From Flavobacterium caseinilyticum (GTDB lineage Bacteria; Bacteroidota; Bacteroidia; Flavobacteriales; Flavobacteriaceae): a stretch of DNA of 64,000 nucleotides. The position numbers and the translations under genes were made by a program. Shown piece after piece: positions 1-10,050 of this stretch (positions within the stretch are counted from its first letter, which is position 1; each line of letters starts with the position of its first letter). The notes below the pieces were generated by a model. It saw nothing but the letters and a program-made list of their open reading frames with translations, did not search any database and was not told the DNA's origin. The stretch is taken from positions 62,001 through 126,000 of the forward strand of contig NZ_SMFM01000002.1 in the NCBI RefSeq assembly GCF_004349085.1. Reading direction: 5' to 3'.

Positions 1-612
1 TAGGAAAAAATCTTCTTCTGTAGTTAGTTTATTAACTGCAAAATAACTCGTTCCTTTTCCAGAATAATTTAAGGCTTTTAAATCGTTATAGAGTTTTAAT
101 GCTGCATCATATTCATTCGCATTTACATAAGTAGAAGCTGCATAATATAAATTTATGGTGTCTTTTGTATCTAACAAATAAGCGTCATATAGCTTTTTTG
201 CAGCAATTCCGTGTTTTTGTATTTTAGAATCCGCAATTGCAGCATTAATCAACTTAAATTTAATATCAGTAATTGAAGCTGCCGCCTGACTGGAAAATTT
301 AACCTTTCCTGAAGTTTTTTCAGCTAAAATTAAATCCTGGTATGCTTTTGCTGCAAATGAAAGATTTGAGTCAGTATCTATATTTTTATTCGCTAAATCC
401 AATAAAGCATTTCCTTTCAGGTAGAAAAATTGTGCTCTTTCAGCTTCTCCTGCATTTGCTATTAACGATTCTGCTCCCATTAAAATAGTCACCGCTTCCT
501 GCGATTTGCCAGCTTTCATGGCTTTTTCCGCAGCTTTAATTTCATTTTTTTGAGCAAAAGTAGCTACTGATATCAATAACGCTGATGCTAGTATTGCATA
601 TTTACTTTTCAT
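1..612 (-). CDS. Secreted TPR-like protein, partial (C-terminus off the left edge)
   Basis: The frame is open from an ATG at 612 down to base 1, giving 204 codons without a stop, so the C-terminus lies outside the window. The protein begins with a signal peptide (MKSKYAILASALLISVATFAQ) and continues with Ala/Lys-rich helical pairs such as KAMKAGKSQEAVTIL and ANEYDAALKLYNDLKALNY. These look like tetratricopeptide-type helix hairpins. It lies 49 bp downstream of gyrA in the same direction with no obvious terminator between, so co-transcription is likely. Export to the periplasm or envelope is inferred from the signal peptide. The exact function is not known, and a TPR scaffold is the best description. 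Confidence 0.75.
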   Translation of the reverse strand, partial: MKSKYAILASALLISVATFAQKNEIKAAEKAMKAGKSQEAVTILMGAESLIANAGEAERAQFFYLKGNALLDLANKNIDTDSNLSFAAKAYQDLILAEKTSGKVKFSSQAAASITDIKFKLINAAIADSKIQKHGIAAKKLYDAYLLDTKDTINLYYAASTYVNANEYDAALKLYNDLKALNYSGKGTSYFAVNKLTTEEDFFL

Positions 613-661
613 ATTGTAAAAATTTTTATTTAATAATTATTCTTAGTTCTCTAATTTTTAT

Positions 662-3283
662 TTAAGCTTCGTCATCTGAATCATCTTCTTCAGTTTCATC
701 CTCAATTTCCTCTTCTTCAGAGTCATCTTCGTCTTCATCGTCTTCGGTTCCATCTTCTTCAAGTACTTCTAAAACCGGTTTCACTCGTTCGATAGCTTCA
801 GTTTCTATAATATTGCCTTCTTCGTCAACAACGACTTCAGCCACATCGTCTTTCATTACTTTTGTAACTGCCGCAATCGAATCATTTCCTTTGATATTGA
901 TCAGTTTCACTCCTTGCGTGGCACGTCCCATCACTCTCAAATCTTCAACCGCCATTCTGATTGTTAATCCCGATTTATTAATAATCATCAAATCATCGGC
1001 ATCTGTAACTGCATTTATCGAAATCAATTTACCTGTTTTTTCGGTAATATTTAAGGTTTTAACTCCTTTACCACCACGATTTGTGATTCGGTACTCATCA
1101 AGGCTGGAACGTTTTCCGTAACCATTTTCGGCAACAACTAATATTTCACTGTTCATGTCATTTACAGTAACCATGCCAATTACTTCGTCCGTATCATCTT
1201 TCAATGTTATTCCACGTACACCGGAAGCTGTTCTTCCCATCGGACGAGTTTTAGTTTCTTCAAAACGAACTAATTTACCTGATTTTACTGCCAAAATAAT
1301 TTGACTTTCCCCATTGGTTAATTTCGCTTCCAATAGTTCATCACCCTCTTTGATCGTAATTGCAGCAACACCATTAACTCTAGGTTTAGAATATTTCTCT
1401 AAAGATGTTTTCTTAACCTGACCTTTTTTGGTTACCATAATAAGGTTATGGCTTTTTATGTAATCTTGATCTTTTAAATCTTGCGTACAAATAAATGCTT
1501 TTACTTTATCATCGCTTTCAATATTTACCAAGTTTTGAATTGCTCTACCTTTAGCGGTTTTACTTCCTTCCGGTATTTCATAAACACGCATCCAAAAACA
1601 TTTTCCTTTTTGAGTAAAGAACATCATGTATTGATGATTGGTTGCTACAAACATGTGCTCTAAGAAATCCTGATCTCTTGTTCCTGCACTTTTTTGTCCA
1701 ACTCCACCTCTATTCTGAGTTTTGTATTCCGTAAGATTCGTACGTTTAATGTAACCTGCATGCGAAATGGTAATTACAACATTTTCATCGGCAATTAAAT
1801 CTTCGATACTTACATCACCACCGGAATACTCAATTTGAGAACGACGCTCATCTCCATATTTATCGCGGATTTCTGTCAATTCTTCTTTAATTAAAGCAAT
1901 TCTTAAATTAACATCTGCCAATAAAGCTTTCAAATGCTCTATTAACTTCATTATTTCGTCGTATTCCGTTCTTAATTTATCTTGTTCCAGACCTGTCAAT
2001 TGACGCAAACGCATTTCTACGATCGCACGAGATTGAATATCAGACAAATTGAATCTTTCGATTAATTTTTCTCTTGCTTCTTCGGTACTTTTTGAAGCTT
2101 TGATTAAAGCAATTACTTCATCAATATTATCCGAAGCAATGATCAAACCTTCTAATATATGTGCTCTTGCTTCTGCTTTTTTCAATTCGAATTGCGTTCT
2201 GCGTGTCACCACATCATGACGGTGTTCGATAAAATAATGAATCAGATCTTTCAGATTCAACATTTGCGGACGCCCTTTTACAATGGCAATATTGTTTACA
2301 CTAAAAGAAGATTGTAATTGTGTGAATTTATAAAGTGTATTCAAAACCACGTTAGGCGTTGCATCACGTTTTAAAATATAAACGATACGCATCCCGTTTC
2401 TATCCGATTCATCGCGGATATTTGCAATTCCATCTATTTTTTTATCATTTACCAAATCAGCCGTACGTTTAATCATGTCTGCTTTATTGACTTGATAAGG
2501 GATTTCGGTTACGATAATGCATTCTCTTCCGTCCACTTCTTCAAAACCAACTTTAGCACGCATTACAATACGTCCTCGACCGGTTTTAAATGCTTCACGA
2601 ACGCCTTCATATCCGTATATAATACCACCAGTAGGAAAATCAGGAGCTTTTATATGCGTCATCAACTCGTCAATTTCAATATCAGTATTGTCCATGAAAG
2701 CTAACGTACCGTTGATCACCTCTGTTAAATTGTGAGGCGGCATATTTGTTGCCATACCTACTGCAATTCCTGTGGCACCATTTATTAATAAGGTAGGAAC
2801 ACGAGTTGGCATTACTGTCGGTTCTTCTAAAGTATCGTCAAAATTTAATTTAAAATCAACTGTCTCTTTATCTATATCAGCCAATATTTCTTCTGAAATC
2901 TTACGCATTCTAGCCTCCGTATAACGCATCGCTGCAGGACTGTCGCCATCCACAGACCCAAAATTACCCTGACCATCAATCAACAAATAACGCATACTCC
3001 ATTCTTGAGCCATACGCACCATTGCATCATAAACAGAGGTGTCACCATGTGGGTGGTATTTACCAAGAACTTCCCCGACAATTCTTGCTGACTTTTTATG
3101 AGCCGATCTGGAGTTAACACCCAAATCATGCATACCGTAAAGTACTCGTCGATGTACTGGTTTCAAACCATCTCTGACATCTGGAAGTGCTCTTGATACA
3201 ATTACTGACATCGAATAATCGATGTAAGCTGTTTTCATTTCATCTTCAATGTTAATAGGAATTAACTTTTCTCCTTCAGACAT
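662..3283 (-). CDS. gyrA: DNA gyrase subunit A
   Basis: This is the A subunit of the type II topoisomerase that introduces negative supercoils; it cuts and rejoins DNA and works with GyrB. At 873 residues it has the normal family length plus a tail. The N-terminal breakage-reunion domain contains the catalytic Tyr121 in [10 protein letters not shown]. The quinolone-determining segment reads [10 protein letters not shown], with Thr82 where E. coli has Ser83 and Asp86 matching Asp87. The C-terminal beta-pinwheel has a GyrA-box-like NRGGKGV near residue 733, plus a related NRGGVGQ near 527. The last roughly 35 residues are almost all Asp/Glu. It is transcribed divergently from clpC. The Thr at position 82 may be the natural residue for this lineage, so resistance cannot be inferred. 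Confidence 0.97.
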   Translation of the reverse strand: MSEGEKLIPINIEDEMKTAYIDYSMSVIVSRALPDVRDGLKPVHRRVLYGMHDLGVNSRSAHKKSARIVGEVLGKYHPHGDTSVYDAMVRMAQEWSMRYLLIDGQGNFGSVDGDSPAAMRYTEARMRKISEEILADIDKETVDFKLNFDDTLEEPTVMPTRVPTLLINGATGIAVGMATNMPPHNLTEVINGTLAFMDNTDIEIDELMTHIKAPDFPTGGIIYGYEGVREAFKTGRGRIVMRAKVGFEEVDGRECIIVTEIPYQVNKADMIKRTADLVNDKKIDGIANIRDESDRNGMRIVYILKRDATPNVVLNTLYKFTQLQSSFSVNNIAIVKGRPQMLNLKDLIHYFIEHRHDVVTRRTQFELKKAEARAHILEGLIIASDNIDEVIALIKASKSTEEAREKLIERFNLSDIQSRAIVEMRLRQLTGLEQDKLRTEYDEIMKLIEHLKALLADVNLRIALIKEELTEIRDKYGDERRSQIEYSGGDVSIEDLIADENVVITISHAGYIKRTNLTEYKTQNRGGVGQKSAGTRDQDFLEHMFVATNHQYMMFFTQKGKCFWMRVYEIPEGSKTAKGRAIQNLVNIESDDKVKAFICTQDLKDQDYIKSHNLIMVTKKGQVKKTSLEKYSKPRVNGVAAITIKEGDELLEAKLTNGESQIILAVKSGKLVRFEETKTRPMGRTASGVRGITLKDDTDEVIGMVTVNDMNSEILVVAENGYGKRSSLDEYRITNRGGKGVKTLNITEKTGKLISINAVTDADDLMIINKSGLTIRMAVEDLRVMGRATQGVKLINIKGNDSIAAVTKVMKDDVAEVVVDEEGNIIETEAIERVKPVLEVLEEDGTEDDEDEDDSEEEEIEDETEEDDSDDEA

Positions 3284-3446
3284 AAGTTGTTATATTAAAT
3301 AATTATATTAGTTTCAAAACGTGCCAATATACACCTTTTTGAAATTTTTAACCCAATTTTAAGTCACTTATTTCAACGATTTATTAACAAATTAAACTTC
3401 GCCTTTCGTTAATAATTTAAGGGAAATTTAACTTTAATATTATGAT

Positions 3447-3454
3447 TATTTTTG
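3447..3454 (+). promoter_or_regulatory. Probable -7 box for clpC
   Basis: TATTTTTG matches the Bacteroidota -7 consensus TAnnTTTG and lies 85 bp upstream of the clpC ATG. No clear TTG element is present at the usual distance upstream, so support is moderate. Confidence 0.4.
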
Positions 3455-3539
3455 TCTCTTAGCTGACACGACTTCTTATAGGAATGGTTTTTGTTTTTCT
3501 ATCACTAATTCACTAAATTTACGATATCAAATATATATT

Positions 3540-6086
3540 ATGGATGATAATTTTTCACCAAGAGTAAAAGACGTTATTACTTACAGCAAAGAGGAAGCTT
3601 TGCGATTAGGGCACGACTTTATAGGAACTGAACACTTAATGCTGGGTATTTTAAGAGACGGAAACGGAAAAGCAATTCAAATATTGAATAACCTGGATGT
3701 TGATTTGGACCATTTGCGCAGAAAAGTAGAGATCTTAAGCCCAGCAAGTCCAAGTGTTGAAATAAATGTTGAAAAGAAAAACCTACACTTGACACGACAA
3801 GCAGAACGAGCCTTGAAAACCACTTTTCTTGAAGCAAAAGTATTTCAAAGTTCTTCAATCAGCACTGCACACTTATTGTTGTGCATATTACGAAACGAAA
3901 ACGATCCAACAACCAAGCTACTGAATAAACTTAAAATTGATTATGACGTAGCTAAAGAACAATATCTAAACATGACGCCAAACGAAGAAGATTTTATAGA
4001 AAACTTGCCGCGAAACGAATCGTACAACGACGATTCAGGACAAGATGACAGTCTGAAAGAAGGAACTTTCAACAATCCGGCCAATAAATCCAATAAAAAA
4101 TCGAAGACTCCTGTTTTAGATAATTTCGGAAGGGATTTAACAGAAATGGCCGAAGAAGGAAAATTAGATCCTGTTGTAGGACGCGAGAAAGAAATTGAAC
4201 GTGTTTCTCAAATTTTGAGCCGTCGTAAAAAAAACAATCCATTACTTATCGGGGAACCCGGAGTGGGAAAATCAGCTATTGCCGAGGGTTTAGCGTTGCG
4301 AATTATTCAGAAAAAAGTATCGCGCACTTTATTCAATAAACGAGTGGTCACTTTGGATTTGGCCAGTCTTGTTGCGGGTACAAAGTACCGTGGACAATTT
4401 GAAGAACGCATGAAAGCGGTCATGAATGAACTCGAAAAAAACGACGATATCATTCTATTTATAGATGAAATCCACACTATTGTTGGTGCCGGTGGCGCAA
4501 CAGGTTCGTTGGATGCATCGAATATGTTTAAACCAGCATTAGCTCGTGGAGAGATTCAATGTATTGGTGCAACAACATTAGATGAATACAGACAATATAT
4601 TGAAAAAGACGGTGCACTGGAAAGACGTTTTCAAAAAATTATCGTGGAACCTACGTCAGTTTCTGAAACGATTACTATTTTGAACAACATCAAAAACAAA
4701 TACGAAGACCATCACAATGTTACCTACTCACAAGAAGCAATTGAAGCATGTGTGAAATTAACAGACAGATATATGTCCGAACGTTTCTTGCCGGACAAAG
4801 CTATTGATGCATTAGACGAAGCAGGTTCTAGAGTTCATATTACCAATATTGAAGTTCCTAAGCAAATTTTAGATCTCGAACGTCAATTAGAAGATGTGCG
4901 TGAATTGAAAAACGTTGTGGTTAAAAAACAAAAATACGAAGAGGCCGCTAAACTCCGAGATGATGAAAAACGCATCGAAAAAGATTTGGCCGTTGCTCAA
5001 GAACAATGGGAGGAAGATTCCAAAAATAACAGAATAGAAGTTACCGAAGACAATGTTGCCGATGTAGTTTCCATGATGAGCGGGATTCCGGTAAATCGTA
5101 TCGCGCAAACTGAAAGTAATAAGTTAGCAAAGCTACCAGAACTAATTGAAAATAAAGTTATTGGACAAAAGGAAGCTGTCTTGAAAATTGCCCGTTCGAT
5201 ACAAAGAAATCGTGCCGGACTAAAAGATCCAAATAGACCGATAGGTTCATTTATCTTCTTGGGACAAACCGGTGTGGGTAAAACCCAGTTGGCGAAAGTA
5301 TTGGCGAAAGAATTATTTGACTCTGAAGATGCGCTGATCCGTATTGACATGAGTGAATACATGGAAAAATTTGCGATTTCTCGTTTAGTTGGAGCGCCTC
5401 CGGGATATGTAGGTTATGAAGAAGGTGGCCAATTAACAGAAAAAGTTCGCAGAAAACCATATTGCGTAGTTTTATTGGATGAAATTGAAAAAGCGCATCC
5501 CGATGTTTTCAATATGTTATTACAAGTTTTGGATGATGGTTATTTAACAGACAGTTTAGGCCGAAAAATCGATTTTAAAAATACCATAATCATCATGACT
5601 TCGAATGTTGGAGCCAGACAATTGAAGGATTTTGGACAGGGTGTTGGTTTTGGAACGGCTGCCAAAGTAGCTCAAGCTGATGACAATTCGAAAAGCATTA
5701 TTGAAAACGCGTTGAAAAAAACTTTTGCTCCTGAATTCCTTAATAGAATTGACGATGTAATTGTTTTCAATGCATTAGAAAAACATGATATTGATTTGAT
5801 TATCGAAATCGAATTGAAAAAATTATTCGCTCGTGTTGCTGAATTAGGCTACCAATTGAATCTTTCTGATAAAGCGAAAGCTTTTATCGCTGATAAAGGT
5901 TTCGACAGACAATTTGGAGCAAGGCCATTAAAAAGAGCCATTCAGAAATATGTTGAAGATGCACTTGCTGAAGAGATTATCACTTCAAAAATTGCCTCAG
6001 GTGACGAAATTTTCATGGATATTGAGGAGGGAGCTCAAGAATTAACAGTACAAGTCCATAAGGCTGGCGAGCCAACCAATCTGTAA
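3540..6086 (+). CDS. clpC: ATP-dependent Clp protease ATP-binding subunit ClpC
   Basis: This is a Hsp100 unfoldase that feeds proteins to ClpP. The 848 residues show the full ClpC order. Two Clp-N repeats occupy about 1-145 ([16 protein letters not shown], then [16 protein letters not shown]). AAA+ module 1 has Walker A GEPGVGKS near 238-245 and Walker [14 protein letters not shown]-type coiled middle domain lies around 455-500 ([18 protein letters not shown]). AAA+ module 2 has Walker A GQTGVGKT near 574-581 and sensor motifs [12 protein letters not shown] near the end. The short middle domain separates it from ClpB. It is a single gene followed by a strong hairpin terminator and diverges from gyrA. 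Confidence 0.96.
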   Translation: MDDNFSPRVKDVITYSKEEALRLGHDFIGTEHLMLGILRDGNGKAIQILNNLDVDLDHLRRKVEILSPASPSVEINVEKKNLHLTRQAERALKTTFLEAKVFQSSSISTAHLLLCILRNENDPTTKLLNKLKIDYDVAKEQYLNMTPNEEDFIENLPRNESYNDDSGQDDSLKEGTFNNPANKSNKKSKTPVLDNFGRDLTEMAEEGKLDPVVGREKEIERVSQILSRRKKNNPLLIGEPGVGKSAIAEGLALRIIQKKVSRTLFNKRVVTLDLASLVAGTKYRGQFEERMKAVMNELEKNDDIILFIDEIHTIVGAGGATGSLDASNMFKPALARGEIQCIGATTLDEYRQYIEKDGALERRFQKIIVEPTSVSETITILNNIKNKYEDHHNVTYSQEAIEACVKLTDRYMSERFLPDKAIDALDEAGSRVHITNIEVPKQILDLERQLEDVRELKNVVVKKQKYEEAAKLRDDEKRIEKDLAVAQEQWEEDSKNNRIEVTEDNVADVVSMMSGIPVNRIAQTESNKLAKLPELIENKVIGQKEAVLKIARSIQRNRAGLKDPNRPIGSFIFLGQTGVGKTQLAKVLAKELFDSEDALIRIDMSEYMEKFAISRLVGAPPGYVGYEEGGQLTEKVRRKPYCVVLLDEIEKAHPDVFNMLLQVLDDGYLTDSLGRKIDFKNTIIIMTSNVGARQLKDFGQGVGFGTAAKVAQADDNSKSIIENALKKTFAPEFLNRIDDVIVFNALEKHDIDLIIEIELKKLFARVAELGYQLNLSDKAKAFIADKGFDRQFGARPLKRAIQKYVEDALAEEIITSKIASGDEIFMDIEEGAQELTVQVHKAGEPTNL

Positions 6087-6109
6087 AGTATACATTCAAA
6101 TCTTGAAAT

Positions 6110-6150
6110 AAACCCGTTACGTTTTTATAACATAACGGGTTTATTCTTTA
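6110..6150 (+). terminator. Intrinsic terminator of clpC
   Basis: A perfect 10-bp stem (AAACCCGTTA at 6110-6119 with TAACGGGTTT at 6133-6142) is followed by a T-rich run, 24 bp after the clpC stop. Confidence 0.85.
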
Positions 6151-6182
6151 CATCAAATACGCTTTTTTTAAAAACAAATATT

Positions 6183-6190
6183 TACATTTG
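6183..6190 (+). promoter_or_regulatory. Probable -7 box for the RimK-type gene
   Basis: TACATTTG fits TAnnTTTG exactly and sits 33 bp before the ATG at 6224. No convincing TTG partner is visible upstream. Confidence 0.4.
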
Positions 6191-6223
6191 ATTTTTATAC
6201 AAAAGGTTTAATAAAATTAATTT

Positions 6224-7594
6224 ATGTCAGATAAAAAAATAATTCTTGGTAGTGAAGAATGGTGTTCTTTTCCAGAATTAGGAATTCCTACGATTAAAGC
6301 CCGCGTGGATTCGGGTGCAAAAACATCAGCTTTACATGCTGTAAACATTGCTCCATTCATTAAAAATGAAAATAATTGGGTGAAATTTGACATCAACCCG
6401 ATACAAAATAATCAGAAGACTGTAATACATTGTGAAGCGCCGCTTGTTGACAAGCGCATCGTTAAGAGTTCCAGTGGTTTTAGAGAGCAGCGCTACGTTA
6501 TTCAAACAAATCTTCAAATTGGCAGTTCTCAATGGCCAATAGAAATGACGTTGACTAATCGAGATTCCATGGGTTTTCGAATGCTTTTAGGCCGTGAAGC
6601 CATGAGCGGAAGAGTTCTTGTTGATCCCGAACAAAAGTATCTTTTAGGACAACCTACAACCGCTACACTAAAAGATTTATATAAGAATTCTGAGAAAGCG
6701 ACTGCCGGTTTGCGAATCGGGCTTTTGGCCAGTAATCCTGAATTATACAGCAATAAGCGTATTATGGAGGCAGGAGAGATGCGTGGCCATGAAATGCACT
6801 TTCTAAATATCAAGGAATGTTATATGAAACTTGATGCAAAAACGCCTGAAATCCATTATCGCGGTGGTAAAATACTTAATCAATTTGATGCTATTATTCC
6901 TAGGATCAGACCCAGCATTACTTTTTACGGCTGTGCATTGACCAGACAATTTGAAGCACTAAATGTTTTTTGCTTAAATTCATCTAACGCAATTACACAA
7001 TCTCGTGACAAATTATATTCATTGCAGTTACTGCTGCATAGCGGTATTGACATCCCAACCACCGGTTTTGCAAATTCTCCATTAGATACAGATGATTTGA
7101 TTAAAATGGTGGGAGGATCTCCTTTAATCGTAAAACTTCTTGAAGGTACACAAGGAAAAGGAGTCGTATTGGCAGAGACAAAAAAAGCAGCTGAAAGTGT
7201 TATAAATGCTTTCAAAAGTTTAAATGTCAACATATTAGTGCAGGAATTCATAAAAGAAGCAAACGGGAAAGATATTCGGTGTTTTGTGATTGATGGAAAA
7301 GTCGTTGCAGCTATTCAACGTGAAGCAATGCCAGGTGAATTTAGAGCCAATATCCATCTTGGTGGAACTGCATCAATTATTAAAGTTACCGCTGAAGAAA
7401 AGCGCATCGCCATAAAAGCAACGAAGGCAATGGATCTTAAAGTGGCAGGGGTAGATATTATTCGCTCAGCCAAAGGACCTTTATTACTGGAAGTAAATTC
7501 GTCCCCGGGACTTGAAGGAATTGAAGGCGCTACCAATAAAGATATAGCTGGAGAGATGATAATAGCGATTGAAAAGAATTTTAAATTAAAATAG
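6224..7594 (+). CDS. rimK: RimB-like retropepsin domain fused to RimK-type ATP-grasp ligase
   Basis: The 456 residues carry two domains that are separate genes in many bacteria. Residues about 1-150 resemble the RimK/LysX-associated retropepsin-like family (the so-called ATP-dependent zinc protease, RimB type), with the aspartyl-protease-like motif [10 protein letters not shown] at 28-37. From about residue 165 the sequence is a RimK-type ATP-grasp ligase: [19 protein letters not shown], a substrate region, the ATP-binding run [36 protein letters not shown], and the metal-site strand [18 protein letters not shown]. RimK adds glutamate residues to ribosomal protein S6 in characterised species. 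Whether this fusion acts on S6 or another acceptor is not shown. It is monocistronic by position. Confidence 0.85.
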   Translation: MSDKKIILGSEEWCSFPELGIPTIKARVDSGAKTSALHAVNIAPFIKNENNWVKFDINPIQNNQKTVIHCEAPLVDKRIVKSSSGFREQRYVIQTNLQIGSSQWPIEMTLTNRDSMGFRMLLGREAMSGRVLVDPEQKYLLGQPTTATLKDLYKNSEKATAGLRIGLLASNPELYSNKRIMEAGEMRGHEMHFLNIKECYMKLDAKTPEIHYRGGKILNQFDAIIPRIRPSITFYGCALTRQFEALNVFCLNSSNAITQSRDKLYSLQLLLHSGIDIPTTGFANSPLDTDDLIKMVGGSPLIVKLLEGTQGKGVVLAETKKAAESVINAFKSLNVNILVQEFIKEANGKDIRCFVIDGKVVAAIQREAMPGEFRANIHLGGTASIIKVTAEEKRIAIKATKAMDLKVAGVDIIRSAKGPLLLEVNSSPGLEGIEGATNKDIAGEMIIAIEKNFKLK

Positions 7595-7658
7595 CAACCA
7601 CTAGCCATTTACAATCCATTAAGAAATTTAGAAATTCTAACTTTAAAAAAAAACGCAT

Positions 7659-7808
7659 ATGTCCATCCATAACAGGAATTTGGATTTTAAAGTATTAGAA
7701 AAATTAAATATTTCTTCCGATGAATTAAAAAAGGCCATGCGTGAAGAAGGAATCGAATTTTTCAAAGATGTTAAATTGGCAATAAATAAAAGCACACGGA
7801 AATATTAA
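7659..7808 (+). CDS. Small hypothetical protein, 49 residues
   Basis: A short open frame starts ATG TCC ATC CAT and ends TAA, 64 bp after the RimK-type gene. It encodes a charged, helix-prone peptide (DFKVLEKLNISSDELKK followed by a Lys-rich end). No recognised family is visible. A second in-frame fragment starting at a GTG near 7820 also reads like protein (VKTIFVNPIVTEKLEQKL), so this stretch may be the remains of one longer gene. It is either a genuine micro-protein or decay; support is weak. Confidence 0.3.
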   Translation: MSIHNRNLDFKVLEKLNISSDELKKAMREEGIEFFKDVKLAINKSTRKY

Positions 7809-7934
7809 TAGTACATGCGGTGAAAACAATCTTCGTCAATCCCATTGTAACAGAGAAATTAGAACAAAAGTTATTAGAATTTAAACTTCATTCTTAATTT
7901 TTTTAAAGTGCTACAATATCTTAAATGCATAAGA

Positions 7935-7962
7935 AACCATTCTCAGTGAGAATGGTTTTTTT
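7935..7962. terminator. Bidirectional intrinsic terminator
   Basis: AACCATTCTC (7935-7944) pairs with GAGAATGGTT (7948-7957) around a 3-nt loop, followed by TTTTT on the plus strand. It lies just past the stop of pit on the minus strand, so it can end transcription from both sides. Confidence 0.75.
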
Positions 7963-7979
7963 ATAATTGATAATTAGCA

Positions 7980-9326
7980 TTAAATAAAAATACTGAAAAC
8001 ATAGTATATAATTGCCGCCAAAACAGCTGAAATTGGAATGGTTAAAACCCATGCCCATAATAAACTTACGGTCATACCCCATCGCACTGCTGAAACTCTT
8101 TTAGTTAGTCCAACACCAATGATAGACCCGGTAATTGTATGCGTGGTACTTACGGGCACTTTAAAATGTTCCGTAAAATATAAGGTCAATGCTCCTGCAG
8201 TTTCCGCAGCAACACCTTCGAAAGAAGTTACTTTTGTAATTTTTGACCCCATTGTTTTTACAATTTTCCAACCACCACTCAAAGTACCTGCAGCAATTGC
8301 GGAGTAACATGCCAGCGGAATCCAGTCTGGCATTTTGAAAGCTCCATTTTCATCTGGAAGAACCACATCTAACCAATCCGGTAAGCTTTCCTGTGCGATA
8401 CCACTAGTTTGAATGTAAACAGTTACAGCCGCAGCTATAATACCCATTACTTTTTGGGAGTCATTTCCACCATGCCCTAAACTAAAAGCAGCTGATGATA
8501 ATAATTGCATTTTCTTTAACCAATACGTTGACTGATAAAGATTTAAACTGCTAAAAATCAGGCAAAAAGAACTTATTGACAAAACAATAAACGCAACTAA
8601 AAACCACTTAATATTGTGTGATTCAAATACAACACTCCAAAAATGGGAGTCGAAACGTGGTTTCTTAATTTCCTCAAAGTACACCATCTGACTTTCCACA
8701 AACCAAATAGTTAGCAGCATTAATCCAGCTGTAAAAATTTTAGGATAGATACTTCTTTTAGAAGCATTAAGAAGCCAAATAGAGATTAAGTACGACATTA
8801 AAGCACCGATTAAAGGAGCCAAAACAATAAAAGCAACAATAATTAAAACCCCAGAAGGGAATCCACCATTTTTTCCTGCGGTATACCAGTTTACAGTATC
8901 ATACCAATATGCTGTATGAATTTCTGTTCCTTCAACTACTTCGTAGCCAAAAAAACCATGAACCGCAATCGCATGAGCAATGGCCGCTCCTGCAAATCCT
9001 CCAATAAGAGTATGAGAGGAACTGGATGGAATTCCTTGCCACCAAGTAAACAAATTCCAAATAATTGCAGCTATAACTCCAGCAAGGATCACAACCAAGT
9101 CAATTTCCAAAGTATTGGCAGTTTTTGCGACTGTATCCGCGACCCCAAAACCAAAAACCCAATAGGCCAAAAAGTTAAAAAAAGCTGCCCAGACTACTGC
9201 TTGAAAAGGACTTAAGACTTTTGTGGCAACAACAGTAGCTATAGCATTGGCAGCATCATGAAAACCATTGATGTAATCAAAAATTAAAGCCAGCACAATA
9301 ATAACTATAAGTAGAGTAAATTCCAT
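7980..9326 (-). CDS. pit: Inorganic phosphate transporter, PiT family
   Basis: This is a low-affinity, ion-coupled phosphate permease of the inner membrane. The 448 residues consist of about ten hydrophobic segments in an inverted-repeat arrangement. The duplicated PiT signatures are visible as NGFHDAANAIATVV near the N-terminus and LGHGGNDSQKVMG in the second half, and the paired loop motifs as GIPSSSSHTLIGG and KVPVSTTHTITGS. An extended hydrophilic insert sits between the repeats. The gene lies 30 bp downstream of a DUF47 (PhoU-like) gene in the same direction, the usual pairing in which the DUF47 protein modulates transport. It ends at a bidirectional terminator. Confidence 0.93.
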   Translation of the reverse strand: MEFTLLIVIIVLALIFDYINGFHDAANAIATVVATKVLSPFQAVVWAAFFNFLAYWVFGFGVADTVAKTANTLEIDLVVILAGVIAAIIWNLFTWWQGIPSSSSHTLIGGFAGAAIAHAIAVHGFFGYEVVEGTEIHTAYWYDTVNWYTAGKNGGFPSGVLIIVAFIVLAPLIGALMSYLISIWLLNASKRSIYPKIFTAGLMLLTIWFVESQMVYFEEIKKPRFDSHFWSVVFESHNIKWFLVAFIVLSISSFCLIFSSLNLYQSTYWLKKMQLLSSAAFSLGHGGNDSQKVMGIIAAAVTVYIQTSGIAQESLPDWLDVVLPDENGAFKMPDWIPLACYSAIAAGTLSGGWKIVKTMGSKITKVTSFEGVAAETAGALTLYFTEHFKVPVSTTHTITGSIIGVGLTKRVSAVRWGMTVSLLWAWVLTIPISAVLAAIIYYVFSIFI

Positions 9327-9356
9327 ATTTATAATTTCAGAATAAAACCGATTGAA

Positions 9357-10001
9357 TTAAGAATGTTTTACAGAAATTGATTCTAAAACACTCGCTACAC
9401 TTTTACATTTATCAGTTGCAGTTTCTAAAACTGACAATACTTCTTTGTACTTGATAATGTTTTTTGCATCAGTTTCATTTTCAAATAAATCAAGAACTGC
9501 TTTATCATAAACATTATCTGATTTATTCTCTAACTTATTAATCCGAAGACAAGCATCTGTAATGATTTTCATTTTTTTCAAATCTCTCAATTCTCTTACC
9601 GCAACATCAATGTTTTGGCATGCTTCAAGATTAATTTCGGTCAATTTTCTGATAGATTTTGTAATTTTATCGACTTGATACAATCTCATTCTACTTGCTG
9701 CACCATGAAGATTTCCGGCAACATTGTCTATTGAACTTATCAATGAATAAATATCTTCTCTATCGAATGGAGTGATAAAATTTCTGCTCAATTCAAGGTT
9801 AGTTTGACGCGTTATATCCTCCCCTTTTTGCTCTAGAACATCAATTTTCTGAAAGAGAACTTCACGCTCTTTCAACGGAAGGTTTACTGCGTCATGCAAA
9901 TTAATAGCAATTTCAATTAAATTACTTGATGCTTCTTCAAAGAGTGGAAAAAATTTCTTGTCTTTAGGAACCAAAAATTGGAAAAAATTATTTATATTCA
10001 T
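9357..10001 (-). CDS. DUF47 (PhoU-like) regulator of phosphate transport
   Basis: This is a 214-residue, entirely helical cytoplasmic protein of the DUF47/PhoU-related family. It has the charged segments typical of that fold, for example DAVNLPLKEREVLFQKID, LEQKGEDITRQTNLEL and TPFDREDIYSLISSID, with acidic patches (E/DxxxD) that bind metal in PhoU proteins. It precedes pit by 30 bp in an operon, and DUF47 proteins paired with Pit are known to affect phosphate uptake. A -7-like box TAATTTTG on the minus strand at 10022-10029 lies 21 bp before the ATG, giving the pair its own promoter separate from hutH. Confidence 0.9.
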   Translation of the reverse strand: MNINNFFQFLVPKDKKFFPLFEEASSNLIEIAINLHDAVNLPLKEREVLFQKIDVLEQKGEDITRQTNLELSRNFITPFDREDIYSLISSIDNVAGNLHGAASRMRLYQVDKITKSIRKLTEINLEACQNIDVAVRELRDLKKMKIITDACLRINKLENKSDNVYDKAVLDLFENETDAKNIIKYKEVLSVLETATDKCKSVASVLESISVKHS

Positions 10002-10021
10002 CTTATTAAAATTTAGTCCGG

Positions 10022-10029
10022 CAAAATTA
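10022..10029 (-). promoter_or_regulatory. Probable -7 box for the DUF47-pit operon
   Basis: The minus strand reads TAATTTTG (TAnnTTTG), 21 bp upstream of the DUF47 start and within the 49-bp gap after hutH. A TTG partner at standard spacing is not evident. Confidence 0.4.
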
Positions 10030-10050
10030 CTTCATTATTACCTGCTAATG

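Noticed and set aside
4997-5362. Minus-strand frame of 121 codons inside clpC
   Set aside because: It is a shadow of the conserved AAA+ module and has no independent features.
7820-7897. Second mini-frame starting at a GTG (VKTIFVNPIVTEKL...)
   Set aside because: It is too short and lacks a clear start; it was mentioned with the small ORF at 7659 but not called as a gene.
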